DNA of 8,507 nt. It comes from Acidobacteriota bacterium (GTDB taxonomy: Bacteria; Acidobacteriota; Blastocatellia; Pyrinomonadales; Pyrinomonadaceae). The DNA is taken from contig JADYZI010000415.1 in NCBI GenBank assembly GCA_020853255.1, positions 1-8,507 on the forward strand. Reading direction: 5' to 3'. Positions 1 through 5,941 of this stretch are shown one piece after another; position 1 is the first letter of the stretch, and each line of letters begins with the position of its first letter. The translations under genes and the position numbers were made by a program. The notes under the pieces are model-generated. The model made no database searches, was not told the DNA's origin, and was given only the letters and a program-made list of their open reading frames with translations.

Positions 1-907
1 CACCGACACCGCCCGATTCGATCTCCTCCGCGAACTGCTCGAACCCAAGCGGAAAGTTGGTCCCTTCTCCCCAAAGACCGAGGCGAGACATATATGCCAG
101 GTGCCGCACTTCTCCCGCCGATGTGGCCGATGAATAGACAACTCTGAAATCGGGATACTTATCCGGGCCCTGGATCTCAAGCACCGCCGCACCGGTCTGC
201 GTCGATTTTCCTCGATCGTCGGCAAATGCATATTTAGCCTTGTGACCTTCGTCGAAGATGACAACGCCTTCATTTCCGAGCCAGCGGATCAGTTGGTCAA
301 TACGCCGATTGCCCGATCTCGAGCGGGCGATCAGAGAACGATATGTGCAGAAAACTATTCCGTCGCCAATGTCGATCTCCCCGTCGGTCGGATAGTCGTT
401 TATGAGCTTTATCGGCGGGACAAGGCCAAGCCTTTTGAACTCCTCGGATACCGCTTCGATCAGATCCGACTTGACCGAGAACCAGACGGCACGCCTTCTG
501 CCTTGAAACCAGTTGTCGAGAATTATCCCGGCAAGTGTTGCCGTCTTACCTGTTCCGGTCCCATCGCCGATGCTTATTCCGGCACGCGAGGCGTCTGCAA
601 GCCTTTGCCCGTGAGCCTGCCCGGCGTAGATGATCCTCTCGATCTGCATCGCCGAGAGCTTACCGGTTTCGGATAACTCCTTCGGCAAACAGGGACGATA
701 AGTGATCGGTGGAGGTTCGACATTCGCAAGTCCGGGCGGCTCGACTATCACCCCGGGATGCGAAGCCCCGCCGACAACGAATCGAGGTGAGTACGCTAAG
801 ATCTGATCACTGGCATCAGGCTCGCTCGCCTCCACGGGTACGGCGGCTGCCGCTGTCGCTGAAAACGGCGCAGCTGTGCGCGCCGATTGCTGGTAACTTG
901 ATAACAT
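1..907 (-). CDS. Strawberry-notch (SNO) family helicase/NTPase, N-terminal part, cut by window edge
   Basis: Reading the minus strand from ATG at 907 gives 302 open codons that leave the window at position 1, so the C-terminus is missing. After a low-complexity Ala/Pro-rich leader (about residues 10-70), the segment LSAMQIERIIYAGQAH (84-99) matches the Q-motif-like start of the SNO/AAA_34 NTPase domain. Walker A is GDGTGTGKT (114-122), Walker B is DEGH (219-222), and motif III is SAT (260-262). This is a superfamily 2 helicase core. In bacteria such proteins occur on plasmids, integrative elements and phages, often fused to or next to a DNA methylase; their exact role is poorly known. Here the methylase is a separate gene upstream. 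The frame is open above the ATG into the preceding gene, but no good upstream start or Shine-Dalgarno is seen, so 907 is the simplest start. The gap to the upstream gene is 61 nt. Family assignment is firm; function in this element is inferred. Confidence 0.9.
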   Translation of the reverse strand, partial: MLSSYQQSARTAAPFSATAAAAVPVEASEPDASDQILAYSPRFVVGGASHPGVIVEPPGLANVEPPPITYRPCLPKELSETGKLSAMQIERIIYAGQAHGQRLADASRAGISIGDGTGTGKTATLAGIILDNWFQGRRRAVWFSVKSDLIEAVSEEFKRLGLVPPIKLINDYPTDGEIDIGDGIVFCTYRSLIARSRSGNRRIDQLIRWLGNEGVVIFDEGHKAKYAFADDRGKSTQTGAAVLEIQGPDKYPDFRVVYSSATSAGEVRHLAYMSRLGLWGEGTNFPLGFEQFAEEIESGGVG

Positions 908-968
908 TTCTCGGTGATTAGTAGGTTGATCTAACGCCCGGCTGCAATTGCCTGAGTTCGGGGTCCCT

Positions 969-1667
969 TCAATCGACGTCGTAGCCGATGAAGTTTTCGT
1001 CGTTGATGAGCAGGTAATAGTAACCGTTCCCGCAGCCCGCGTATTCCAGCGATAAGAAACCGCGAAAGTCACCGGTTACGGTGTCAAAATCGGTTTCGAT
1101 GGATATGTCGTATCCGGCGAACTTGGCCCAGCGACCCGTGATGAACGTCCCTGCTGACCTGTTCCGGATGGATTCACGAAGCCGTTCGATCTCACGCGGA
1201 TACCTTTTAGCGATCCGATTCAGTGAGATCACCTTCCCGTCGATATTGGTCCCGGTGGTTATGTGCAGTTCGTACAGCATTTTCGGCCGCGACTCTTTAT
1301 CCTTTTCCCAGGGATCTGGCTCGACAAGTTCCTTTCTCCACGCATCGAAATCCGGAAGTGCAAGACAGTCGCGAATGAACGGATTCGTAAAGCTCGCGTC
1401 GCCCGCCATTCGCTTGTACTTTTCGATGAGCCGGTATTCTTTTCGAAGTTTCTCTTCACCGGTCTGTGGAGACTTGGGAGGTATAAATTGTGAGTAGCGT
1501 GCAAGATCGGATTCGCACACGGAGTAACCGCGTCGACTGCTGCGTGGTTTGAACCGGCACAGGCCGCCACCGTCCGAAATAAAGAATCGGTGTTTCTTCC
1601 CGTTGTTATCCACGGCGCCGACGATTGAGTCGTTTTTAACGGCTTCGTGCAATTGCTGATAATTCAT
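969..1667 (-). CDS. Hypothetical protein between DNA methylase and SNO helicase
   Basis: This 232-residue protein starts at ATG 1667, only 2 nt after the stop of the methylase gene, and ends 61 nt before the SNO helicase start, so it is very probably co-translated with both. I do not recognise a family. The N-terminal third is basic and holds a short stretch with two cysteines (GGGLCRFKPRSS and GYSVCESDL, about residues 34-53). The middle (about 70-130) is charged and likely helical. The C-terminal quarter is rich in Gly, Tyr and acidic residues and ends GYDVD. There is no signal peptide or membrane segment, so it is likely cytoplasmic. No strong Shine-Dalgarno precedes the ATG, consistent with translational coupling. 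Open frames on the other strand over this region are shorter and of unnatural composition. By position it could be an accessory subunit of the helicase or methylase, but nothing in the sequence proves that. Confidence 0.8.
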   Translation of the reverse strand: MNYQQLHEAVKNDSIVGAVDNNGKKHRFFISDGGGLCRFKPRSSRRGYSVCESDLARYSQFIPPKSPQTGEEKLRKEYRLIEKYKRMAGDASFTNPFIRDCLALPDFDAWRKELVEPDPWEKDKESRPKMLYELHITTGTNIDGKVISLNRIAKRYPREIERLRESIRNRSAGTFITGRWAKFAGYDISIETDFDTVTGDFRGFLSLEYAGCGNGYYYLLINDENFIGYDVD

Positions 1668-1669
1668 AG

Positions 1670-2626
1670 CTATTCGGATTCGATCGTCTTGAAGGCGTCC
1701 TCGACGCTGTCGACGTTCTGGTGATGGTTGAAGAGAATCTCGCCTTCGGTCTCGCTAAAGGATAGTTTGCGGCCGAGTATCAAAGTTACGCCTACCGCTG
1801 TGCCGTTCCGGTAATACTCGCGGCCAGGAAGGCTGATCGATCTGGTGACCTGGATGCCGGGCGAGAGCGAATCCCAAAACCGCTTACCTGCGGAGCTTTT
1901 AGGCGATCCGCCTTCGCCGAGGATGACCGCGAACCGGCCGCCGCTTGTGAGTCGCCGTAGAGCGGACTCGACATGCCGAAACCCGAACTTGTTCTTATTC
2001 CGCTCCACTCGCCCGCCGCTTGAAGAGAACGGTGGATTGATCAAAACAACGTTCGGGACAATGCTCTCCGGCAAGAAGTCATCGATGAACTCCGCGTCAT
2101 AACCAGTCGGGTCGAAACCGATAAGCTCGGCAAGCTGCCGTCTCCGTGGATCGATCTCATTCGTCACGACGGTCGCTCCTGCCGCACGAGGCCATACTGC
2201 AAGACCGCCCGTGCCGCACGATGGTTCAAGCACGGTGTCGCTAGCGTTTAGATTCGTTAGGTATGCCGCAAGGTATGCGATGGGTGCGGGCGTTGAAAAC
2301 TGCTGATAAGTTAACTGGGTAGCGCTCCGCCACGACTGGGTTGGGAGACGTTGCTGCCGCGGTCGGAGTATTTCCGCACACGACCTGCCGGGATCGTCCG
2401 AACAGAGCAGTGGCTTCCCATACTTTGTTGCTATGAGGTAATTAAGCGCCGTTTCCCCGGTCTCGTGACATAGATGCGGATCGGTTGCTAAGCTATCGAC
2501 CCCATGATCCCGACAAATTGACAGCAGCTTACGATTGTTTAGCTTTGTTCCCGAATCGATAATCGCGGCGATCTGTTGGATCAGGACTAAAGGAATGCTC
2601 GAGCTTTCGTCGGACCGGCACATCAT
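1670..2626 (-). CDS. N6-adenine-type DNA methyltransferase, class I SAM-dependent
   Basis: The 318-residue protein carries the ordered motifs of an amino-methyltransferase: YQQFSTP (107-113, motif X region), LEPSCGTGGL (133-142, the SAM-binding motif I), NEIDP (156-160, motif II acidic residue for the SAM ribose) and NPPF (197-200, catalytic motif IV typical of adenine-N6 methylation). The domain closes with FGFRHVESALRRLTSGGRF (214-232) and a strand-rich tail. The N-terminal 100 residues are helical and unassigned. No specificity (target recognition) domain or endonuclease is seen beside it, so this looks like an orphan methylase rather than a classical restriction-modification pair. In known SNO proteins of mobile elements the methylase is often fused to or adjacent to the helicase; here they are separated by one small gene. 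Start ATG 2626 is followed at once by a second ATG (2623); the Shine-Dalgarno is weak. It lies 27 nt after the primase-like gene. DNA specificity is unknown. Confidence 0.88.
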   Translation of the reverse strand: MMCRSDESSSIPLVLIQQIAAIIDSGTKLNNRKLLSICRDHGVDSLATDPHLCHETGETALNYLIATKYGKPLLCSDDPGRSCAEILRPRQQRLPTQSWRSATQLTYQQFSTPAPIAYLAAYLTNLNASDTVLEPSCGTGGLAVWPRAAGATVVTNEIDPRRRQLAELIGFDPTGYDAEFIDDFLPESIVPNVVLINPPFSSSGGRVERNKNKFGFRHVESALRRLTSGGRFAVILGEGGSPKSSAGKRFWDSLSPGIQVTRSISLPGREYYRNGTAVGVTLILGRKLSFSETEGEILFNHHQNVDSVEDAFKTIESE

Positions 2627-2653
2627 ACGTTCTGCCTGCCGCTTGTTTATTGC

Positions 2654-3775
2654 CTACACAAGAGACAGTTGACAACTCGCTTGTTCCAGACATTCCGGTG
2701 TAAGCTCTTTTAGCCATTCGGCAACAGTCAACGAACTCAGTTCAAGGCCGGCAACTAATGCTTCGTCCGGTCCTTTCAAGCGTCTGTCCCAGGACAGGAT
2801 CCTGACGTCATGGTCGTATGCAAACGATCTTTGATCCCCGAGCCGAAGCCGTATTAGTGCAGCGAGCGCACGGGCGACGTGCGGATTGGTAAAACTGTCG
2901 TTATCGAAAGCGATCTCCAGAGCCTTTCCGCGAGCGGTTTCTATGATCTCTCGATGTGATGTAGCAACGCCGCTGTTCCCGACGACGTATCTGTCAGCTA
3001 AGAATCTTTGAACCGTTGCTGCTTTCAGTGCGCCTTCTGTGACAAGAACGGGTTTGTCCGAGCCCAGATGAGGATCGGCATGATGCAGCGGAGCCCCAGG
3101 GCCGCAGCCGCTTCTTTCCTTTGACGAAGACAGCCAGACATAGCGTCCCGACTTGTTCGGCACGTATCGCATGAACCGTATCTGACATGCTCGTATTAGT
3201 CCGTCAGGGCCAACGAACGGGATCAGCATTAGATCAGCGAACGAATCCTGCTCACTCCATAAACGCAATGAGCCCTTCGCATCTCTCCAGAAACCCGGTA
3301 TTCCTGCAAAGGACTGAAGCTCCCCTTCTTTCGCCAGAGATTCGACGAGCCGCTCCACCAATACTCTCCGTTCATTTACTGTTCGTGGGAGGCTTCCGTA
3401 CTGAGAAAGGTTTTGTATCCGCCTTTCCAACAGACCGCCTCGCCCGTGCACGATCTCATAGCTGGAGAATGCAGGAGATAATTCGATCAGCTTTCGATAT
3501 ACCTTATTCCGGACCGAAGGCGGAACAAGAGCGATTGGAACCGGGGTTTTCTTCTGCTTCGCAGGTCGGTAGAAGGTTCGGTTGAAGTTGAGATCGAAAC
3601 CGGAATCCTGATGGTAAAACACTCCCCAACCGTGCCGGCTGATACGATCGGCATTTAGAGTGGACCGGGCACAAAACGATATCGTTTCCGTTGCGGTCGT
3701 ACTGCACCAATCCGGCTTCCCGCAGATACAGCACGGGCGCTTCTTTGAGACCCTCTTGTATGCGGCAGCTATCAT
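2654..3775 (-). CDS. Primase-like protein with zinc ribbon and TOPRIM/DUF3854-type domain
   Basis: First gene of the leftward block, 373 residues. The N-terminus has a zinc ribbon of the CxxCGKPDWC type (C15, C18, C24, C35; PCCICGKPDWC at 14-24), as found at the front of plasmid and phage primases. The C-terminal half has a TOPRIM-like core: VTEGALKA (245-252, conserved Glu), a NSG turn (267-269), the acidic AFDNDSF motif (289-295) and KGPDEAL (334-340), which resembles the KGxDDAL tail of such domains. This arrangement fits DUF3854/TOPRIM proteins involved in primer synthesis or replication of mobile DNA. No helicase domain is present in the same chain. Start ATG 3775 is preceded by an in-frame TAA and by a purine-rich AAGGTAAGGA, so the start is secure. 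It precedes the methylase by 27 nt. Family-level call is good; primase activity is inferred. Confidence 0.82.
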   Translation of the reverse strand: MIAAAYKRVSKKRPCCICGKPDWCSTTATETISFCARSTLNADRISRHGWGVFYHQDSGFDLNFNRTFYRPAKQKKTPVPIALVPPSVRNKVYRKLIELSPAFSSYEIVHGRGGLLERRIQNLSQYGSLPRTVNERRVLVERLVESLAKEGELQSFAGIPGFWRDAKGSLRLWSEQDSFADLMLIPFVGPDGLIRACQIRFMRYVPNKSGRYVWLSSSKERSGCGPGAPLHHADPHLGSDKPVLVTEGALKAATVQRFLADRYVVGNSGVATSHREIIETARGKALEIAFDNDSFTNPHVARALAALIRLRLGDQRSFAYDHDVRILSWDRRLKGPDEALVAGLELSSLTVAEWLKELTPECLEQASCQLSLV

Positions 3776-3938
3776 TCCTTACCTTCTTCAATATCCCTAC
3801 GATCTGTCTGCAGCTTGTTTCACGGGATTGGCCACTGGTTTCACAGCGTATTTACCCGAAATCAAAGCCTGCGGGCGCTGTGACATGCGCGGCCCAAGCG
3901 GATTGGACGTATGAAGAAATAGAACTTTAAGTGAAGGC
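3776..3938. other. Divergent intergenic region between the leftward block and merR
   Basis: No confident gene here. It must hold the promoter of the leftward primase-methylase-helicase block, but I could not pick out a convincing minus-strand -35/-10 pair. A 29-codon minus-strand frame (ATG at 3886, TAG at 3797-3799) is natural-looking in composition (it contains SGKYAVKPVANPVKQAADRS) and ends 21 nt before the primase-like start. It lacks a good Shine-Dalgarno, and I do not claim it as a gene. The region is also the junction between two gene sets of different character. Confidence 0.5.
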
Positions 3939-3970
3939 TTGACCCTGGAGTTGGGTCTAGGGTGTAAGAT
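3939..3970 (+). promoter_or_regulatory. MerR-type promoter and operator of the mer operon
   Basis: The sequence shows a -35 hexamer TTGACC (3939-3944) and a -10 hexamer TAAGAT (3965-3970) separated by 20 nt, longer than the 17 nt preferred by housekeeping promoters. The spacer contains an interrupted dyad, ACCCTGGA-(6 nt)-TCTAGGGT (3942-3963), with one mismatch. An overlong spacer filled by a dyad is the hallmark of promoters that MerR-family proteins untwist when metal binds. The arrangement resembles known mer and zntA promoters. It reads directly into merR, so the regulator would activate its own operon. Confidence 0.88.
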
Positions 3971-3978
3971 TATTGCTG

Positions 3979-4425
3979 ATGGGGAATAGTTTTCGTATTG
4001 GCGAGGTAGCGACGCGTTCCGGTGTCAGCATCGACACGGTGCGGTATTACGAGCGCCGAAGTCTCTTGCCCGCTGCACCGCGGACCGCAGGCGGTTATCG
4101 AATTTTCAACTCTGAAACGGTAGATCGTGTGCTTTTCATTAAACAAGCGCAGGAGTTGGGATTTTCTCTTGATGAAATAAGCAGTCTCCTGTCAACGAAC
4201 GGCTCAAGTGAATGCCGTCGTGTGCGCGACCTGCTTGACTCGAAACTCACTGAACTCGACGCGCGGTTGAAGTCGATGCACGAGTTTCATGACAAACTGA
4301 CACGCTGTCTCGCCGAATGCGAGGAGGAACTCAAAAGGCATCCTGATTCCGCGGAGTGTCCGGTCGTTGTCGAGATCGCTCACGAGGAGAGAGAACTTAA
4401 CTATGGCGACAAATATTCTCGATAA
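3979..4425 (+). CDS. merR: MerR-family metal-responsive transcriptional regulator, probably Hg(II)-sensing
   Basis: A 148-residue MerR-family regulator. The winged helix-turn-helix is at the N-terminus (FRIGEVATRSGVSIDTVRYYE, 5-25, followed by the RTAGGYRIF wing at 35-43). Then comes the long dimerisation helix (about 80-112) and a metal-binding tail. Cysteines lie at 79, 110, 114 and 127. C79 and C114 are 35 apart, exactly as C82 and C117 of Tn501 MerR. The third ligand, followed by Pro as in MerR (CP), is 13 rather than 9 residues further on. This fits Hg(II) sensing, but Cd, Pb or Zn sensing is not excluded. Start ATG 3979 gives the usual N-terminus; a TTG two codons earlier is less likely. 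The -10 box ends at 3970, so the transcript would be almost leaderless. The 3' end overlaps merC by 23 nt. Confidence 0.9.
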   Translation: MGNSFRIGEVATRSGVSIDTVRYYERRSLLPAAPRTAGGYRIFNSETVDRVLFIKQAQELGFSLDEISSLLSTNGSSECRRVRDLLDSKLTELDARLKSMHEFHDKLTRCLAECEEELKRHPDSAECPVVVEIAHEERELNYGDKYSR

Positions 4426-4780
4426 GGTCGGCTCGGTCGGCGCGGTCATTGCCGGATCGGCCGTGCCCTGCTGTTTTCCCTTTCTCAGTCTGATCGGTTC
4501 GATCCTCGGATTGAGCTTCCTCGCCCCATATGAGCGGTACGTTTTGTACGCGATGCAGGTCTTAGTGATCGTCGCGTTAGTTGGCAGCGTTATTGCGTTT
4601 CGCAACCACCGTAAGATCATTCCTTTCCTGCTTGGCACCCTCTCAACCGCGGCTGTTTTGTATTCGTTAAATACGAACATGGATGTGAGGTTGTTGTACG
4701 GCGGGCTGGCGGGACTGCTGGTCGTCGCGGTTTGGAATTCCATCGAAGCCCGGAGGTGTGCGGACAAATGCGTGAAATGA
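4403..4780 (+). CDS. merC: MerC-family mercury transport membrane protein
   Basis: A 125-residue inner-membrane protein with about four hydrophobic segments (approx. 11-27, 28-45, 48-66, 73-112 as one long or two short spans). It aligns by eye with MerC throughout: LDKVGSVGAVIAG, a cysteine pair followed by FP (VPCCFPF, 21-27), GLSFLAPYE (36-44), RNHR (67-70) and a C-terminal cysteine pair RRCADKC (117-123). In MerC these two cysteine pairs take Hg(II) across the membrane and hand it over on the cytoplasmic side. The first pair here is adjacent (CC) instead of CxxC. ATG 4403 is chosen because it gives the family N-terminus and has GAGGAGAG upstream, although the frame is open further 5'. It overlaps merR by 23 nt and the next gene by 13 nt. 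Expression is presumably induced by MerR. Confidence 0.87.
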   Translation: MATNILDKVGSVGAVIAGSAVPCCFPFLSLIGSILGLSFLAPYERYVLYAMQVLVIVALVGSVIAFRNHRKIIPFLLGTLSTAAVLYSLNTNMDVRLLYGGLAGLLVVAVWNSIEARRCADKCVK

Positions 4781-4986
4781 CGGAAACATTAAGCTATTCC
4801 ACTGTCAGTTGTCCGAAGTGCGGTTTTCAGAAAAAGGAGGAGATGCCGACGGACTCCTGTGTTTTCTTTTACGAATGCGAAAATTGCAAAACACTCCTAA
4901 AACCGTTGGCGGGGGATTGCTGTGTTTTCTGTTCTTACGGTTCGGCACAGTGTCCGCCAAAAACAAGCGGCTCGTGCTGCGGCTGA
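4768..4986 (+). CDS. Small cysteine-rich metal-binding protein (GDCCVFCSYGS motif) of mer operons
   Basis: Seventy-two residues with 11 cysteines: CPKC (15-18), C31, CENC (37-40), GDCCVFC (49-55), C62 and a terminal CC (70-71). The first two CxxC pairs can form a zinc ribbon. GDCCVFCSYGS followed by QCPP is a signature I recall from short unnamed proteins encoded next to mercury transporters; that is memory, not a search. No signal peptide or membrane span is seen, so it is probably cytoplasmic. A role in taking Hg(II) from MerC, buffering it or delivering it is inferred from cysteine density and position. ATG 4768 is preferred because GGAGG lies 11 nt upstream; ATG 4777, which would give an ATGA overlap with the merC stop, is the alternative. 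The stop is 9 nt before the selenoprotein gene. Confidence 0.82.
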   Translation: MREMTETLSYSTVSCPKCGFQKKEEMPTDSCVFFYECENCKTLLKPLAGDCCVFCSYGSAQCPPKTSGSCCG

Positions 4987-4995
4987 GGTGAGGTT

Positions 4996-5568
4996 ATGAC
5001 TCGAAAGAGAATAGTTTTGATCGCGGCGAGTGTTTTGCTGTTGGCCCTTGCCGGTTTGATCGCATATCAGTTCACCGGCGGTAAGCCTTATTCATCCGAT
5101 ATGAACGCTCTTCGTGCACAATTTAATGCCGATAAGGGCAAGGTTCGTCTGCTCGTTTTGCTGTCGCCTACCTGAGGGCACTGCCTTCGGGGGGCCTCCG
5201 AAGTTCAAAAAGTTGCGGACAACCTGAAGGGACGGGACTTCGAAATATATTCAGCGTGGGTTCCGGTCCTTGCTTCTGACGGCGAATTCGCTGTCGGACG
5301 AGCAACGAAGTATCTGCCCGATGATCGCGCGACGCACTACTGGGATGGAAACGGCGAGCTGGTGAAAAGCTTTGCGCCGGTCCTTGGCCTCGGCGATGCA
5401 CCGGCGTGGGACGTTTACTTACTCTATGACGGTAACGCCGAGTGGACCGATGCGCCGCCGAAGCCGATATTCTGGCAGGAACAACTCGGCATTTCGGACA
5501 AAACGGCCCTCGATGCGGTAAAGATGACCGCCGAGATCGAGAAGCTATTAAAAGCCGCAAGACCATGA
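4996..5568 (+). CDS. Membrane-anchored thioredoxin-fold selenoprotein (UGA codon 60 read as Sec)
   Basis: From ATG 4996 (GAGG centred about 9 nt upstream) the frame runs 190 codons to TGA 5566, with one in-frame TGA at 5173-5175 (codon 60). Residues 6-24 form a hydrophobic anchor after TRKR, so the domain lies outside the cytoplasm. The codon sits in LLVLLSPT-U-GHCLRGA, the exact place of the first redox cysteine of a thioredoxin-like CxxC; C63 is the only other Cys/Sec in the chain. Downstream, AWVPVL, ATHYWD, AWDVYLLYDGNAEW and PPKPIFWQEQL keep normal protein character. I recall relatives in metal operons having SPTCxxC there. A hairpin fits a bacterial SECIS just after the UGA. Automated callers would report only a 59-codon stub or a 68-residue fragment from 5362. 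A nonsense mutation is the alternative. Role inferred: selenol-thiol redox or Hg(II) binding in the periplasm. Confidence 0.82.
5173..5206 (+). promoter_or_regulatory. Putative bacterial SECIS element with its UGA codon
   Basis: Nine nucleotides after the in-frame UGA (5173-5175) there is a perfect 6-bp stem, CTTCGG (5185-5190) with CCGAAG (5198-5203), optionally closed by a further G-U pair. The G-rich loop is GGGGCCT (5191-5197). The loop begins 15 nt after the UGA, close to the distance in E. coli fdhF. Bacterial SECIS elements lie inside the coding sequence at this position and recruit SelB through the apical loop; a loop guanine is the usual requirement, and it is met. No bulged U was identified with confidence, and no folding program was run. 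Confidence 0.7.
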
Positions 5569-5930
5569 TCGAATTGGAGTTGAGACGGGATCACGCAATC
5601 GCCGACAAGATCGATCAGCTTTCCACCGCCGTTAGTCTTACCGTTTTGGAGATCGACTTCCTGCCGCAAAAGCTCATACCGGCATTTCTACTTGCCAACC
5701 TGATGTCACCAGCACTTTGGAGCTGGCGTAATGAAAAGCAGGCAGCGAACGAAGCCGGGGTTCTGTATAGTCCGAAGAACCGGCTGAACCAGATCCAGCG
5801 TTTCTTCCACCATTACACGTTCACGAATTTACCGGGCGAGCCGGGCGGCGATCCGTGGGGCTTGCTCAGTTTTGATGAAGAGGCAAAGCGTTTCGGTACC
5901 GAGTTCGTGGATACGATCCAGAAGGAGTAA
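5565..5930 (+). CDS. Hypothetical protein, translationally coupled to the selenoprotein
   Basis: A 121-residue protein starting at ATG 5565, which overlaps the selenoprotein stop as ATGA, a typical arrangement for translational coupling. The frame is open further upstream, but that part lies over the selenoprotein and has no natural character. I do not recognise the family. The N-terminus is charged and helical, residues 30-52 are hydrophobic (LPQKLIPAFLLANLMSPALW) and could be an amphipathic or buried helix, and the second half is aromatic and acidic (RFFHHYTFTNLPGEPGG at 79-95). There is no cysteine, which argues against direct metal binding. The last codons contain AAGGAG (5922-5927), which looks like the ribosome-binding site of the next gene. 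No signal peptide. Confidence 0.65.
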   Translation: MIELELRRDHAIADKIDQLSTAVSLTVLEIDFLPQKLIPAFLLANLMSPALWSWRNEKQAANEAGVLYSPKNRLNQIQRFFHHYTFTNLPGEPGGDPWGLLSFDEEAKRFGTEFVDTIQKE

Positions 5931-5941
5931 GACACAACGTT

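Noticed and set aside
242..921. Plus-strand open frames of 144 and 70 codons
   Set aside because: The minus strand across this stretch encodes SNO helicase motifs (Walker A, DEGH, SAT); the plus frames have no ribosome-binding site or family features and are shadows.
1081..1497. Plus-strand 138-codon frame
   Set aside because: Serine- and arginine-rich antisense of the 232-residue minus-strand gene, with no initiation signal.
4204..4767. Minus-strand 187-codon frame antisense to merR and merC
   Set aside because: Long only because the plus-strand genes are constrained; merR and merC are unmistakable on the plus strand.
5173..5175. TGA as a simple nonsense mutation making a pseudogene
   Set aside because: Considered seriously, but the exact placement at the redox Cys position, the intact frame afterwards and the hairpin at SECIS distance make Sec the better explanation; not fully excluded.
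5168..5566. Minus-strand 132-codon frame over the selenoprotein region
   Set aside because: Arg/Ser/Pro-rich shadow with no initiation signal; the plus strand reads as a coherent thioredoxin-like domain on both sides of the UGA.
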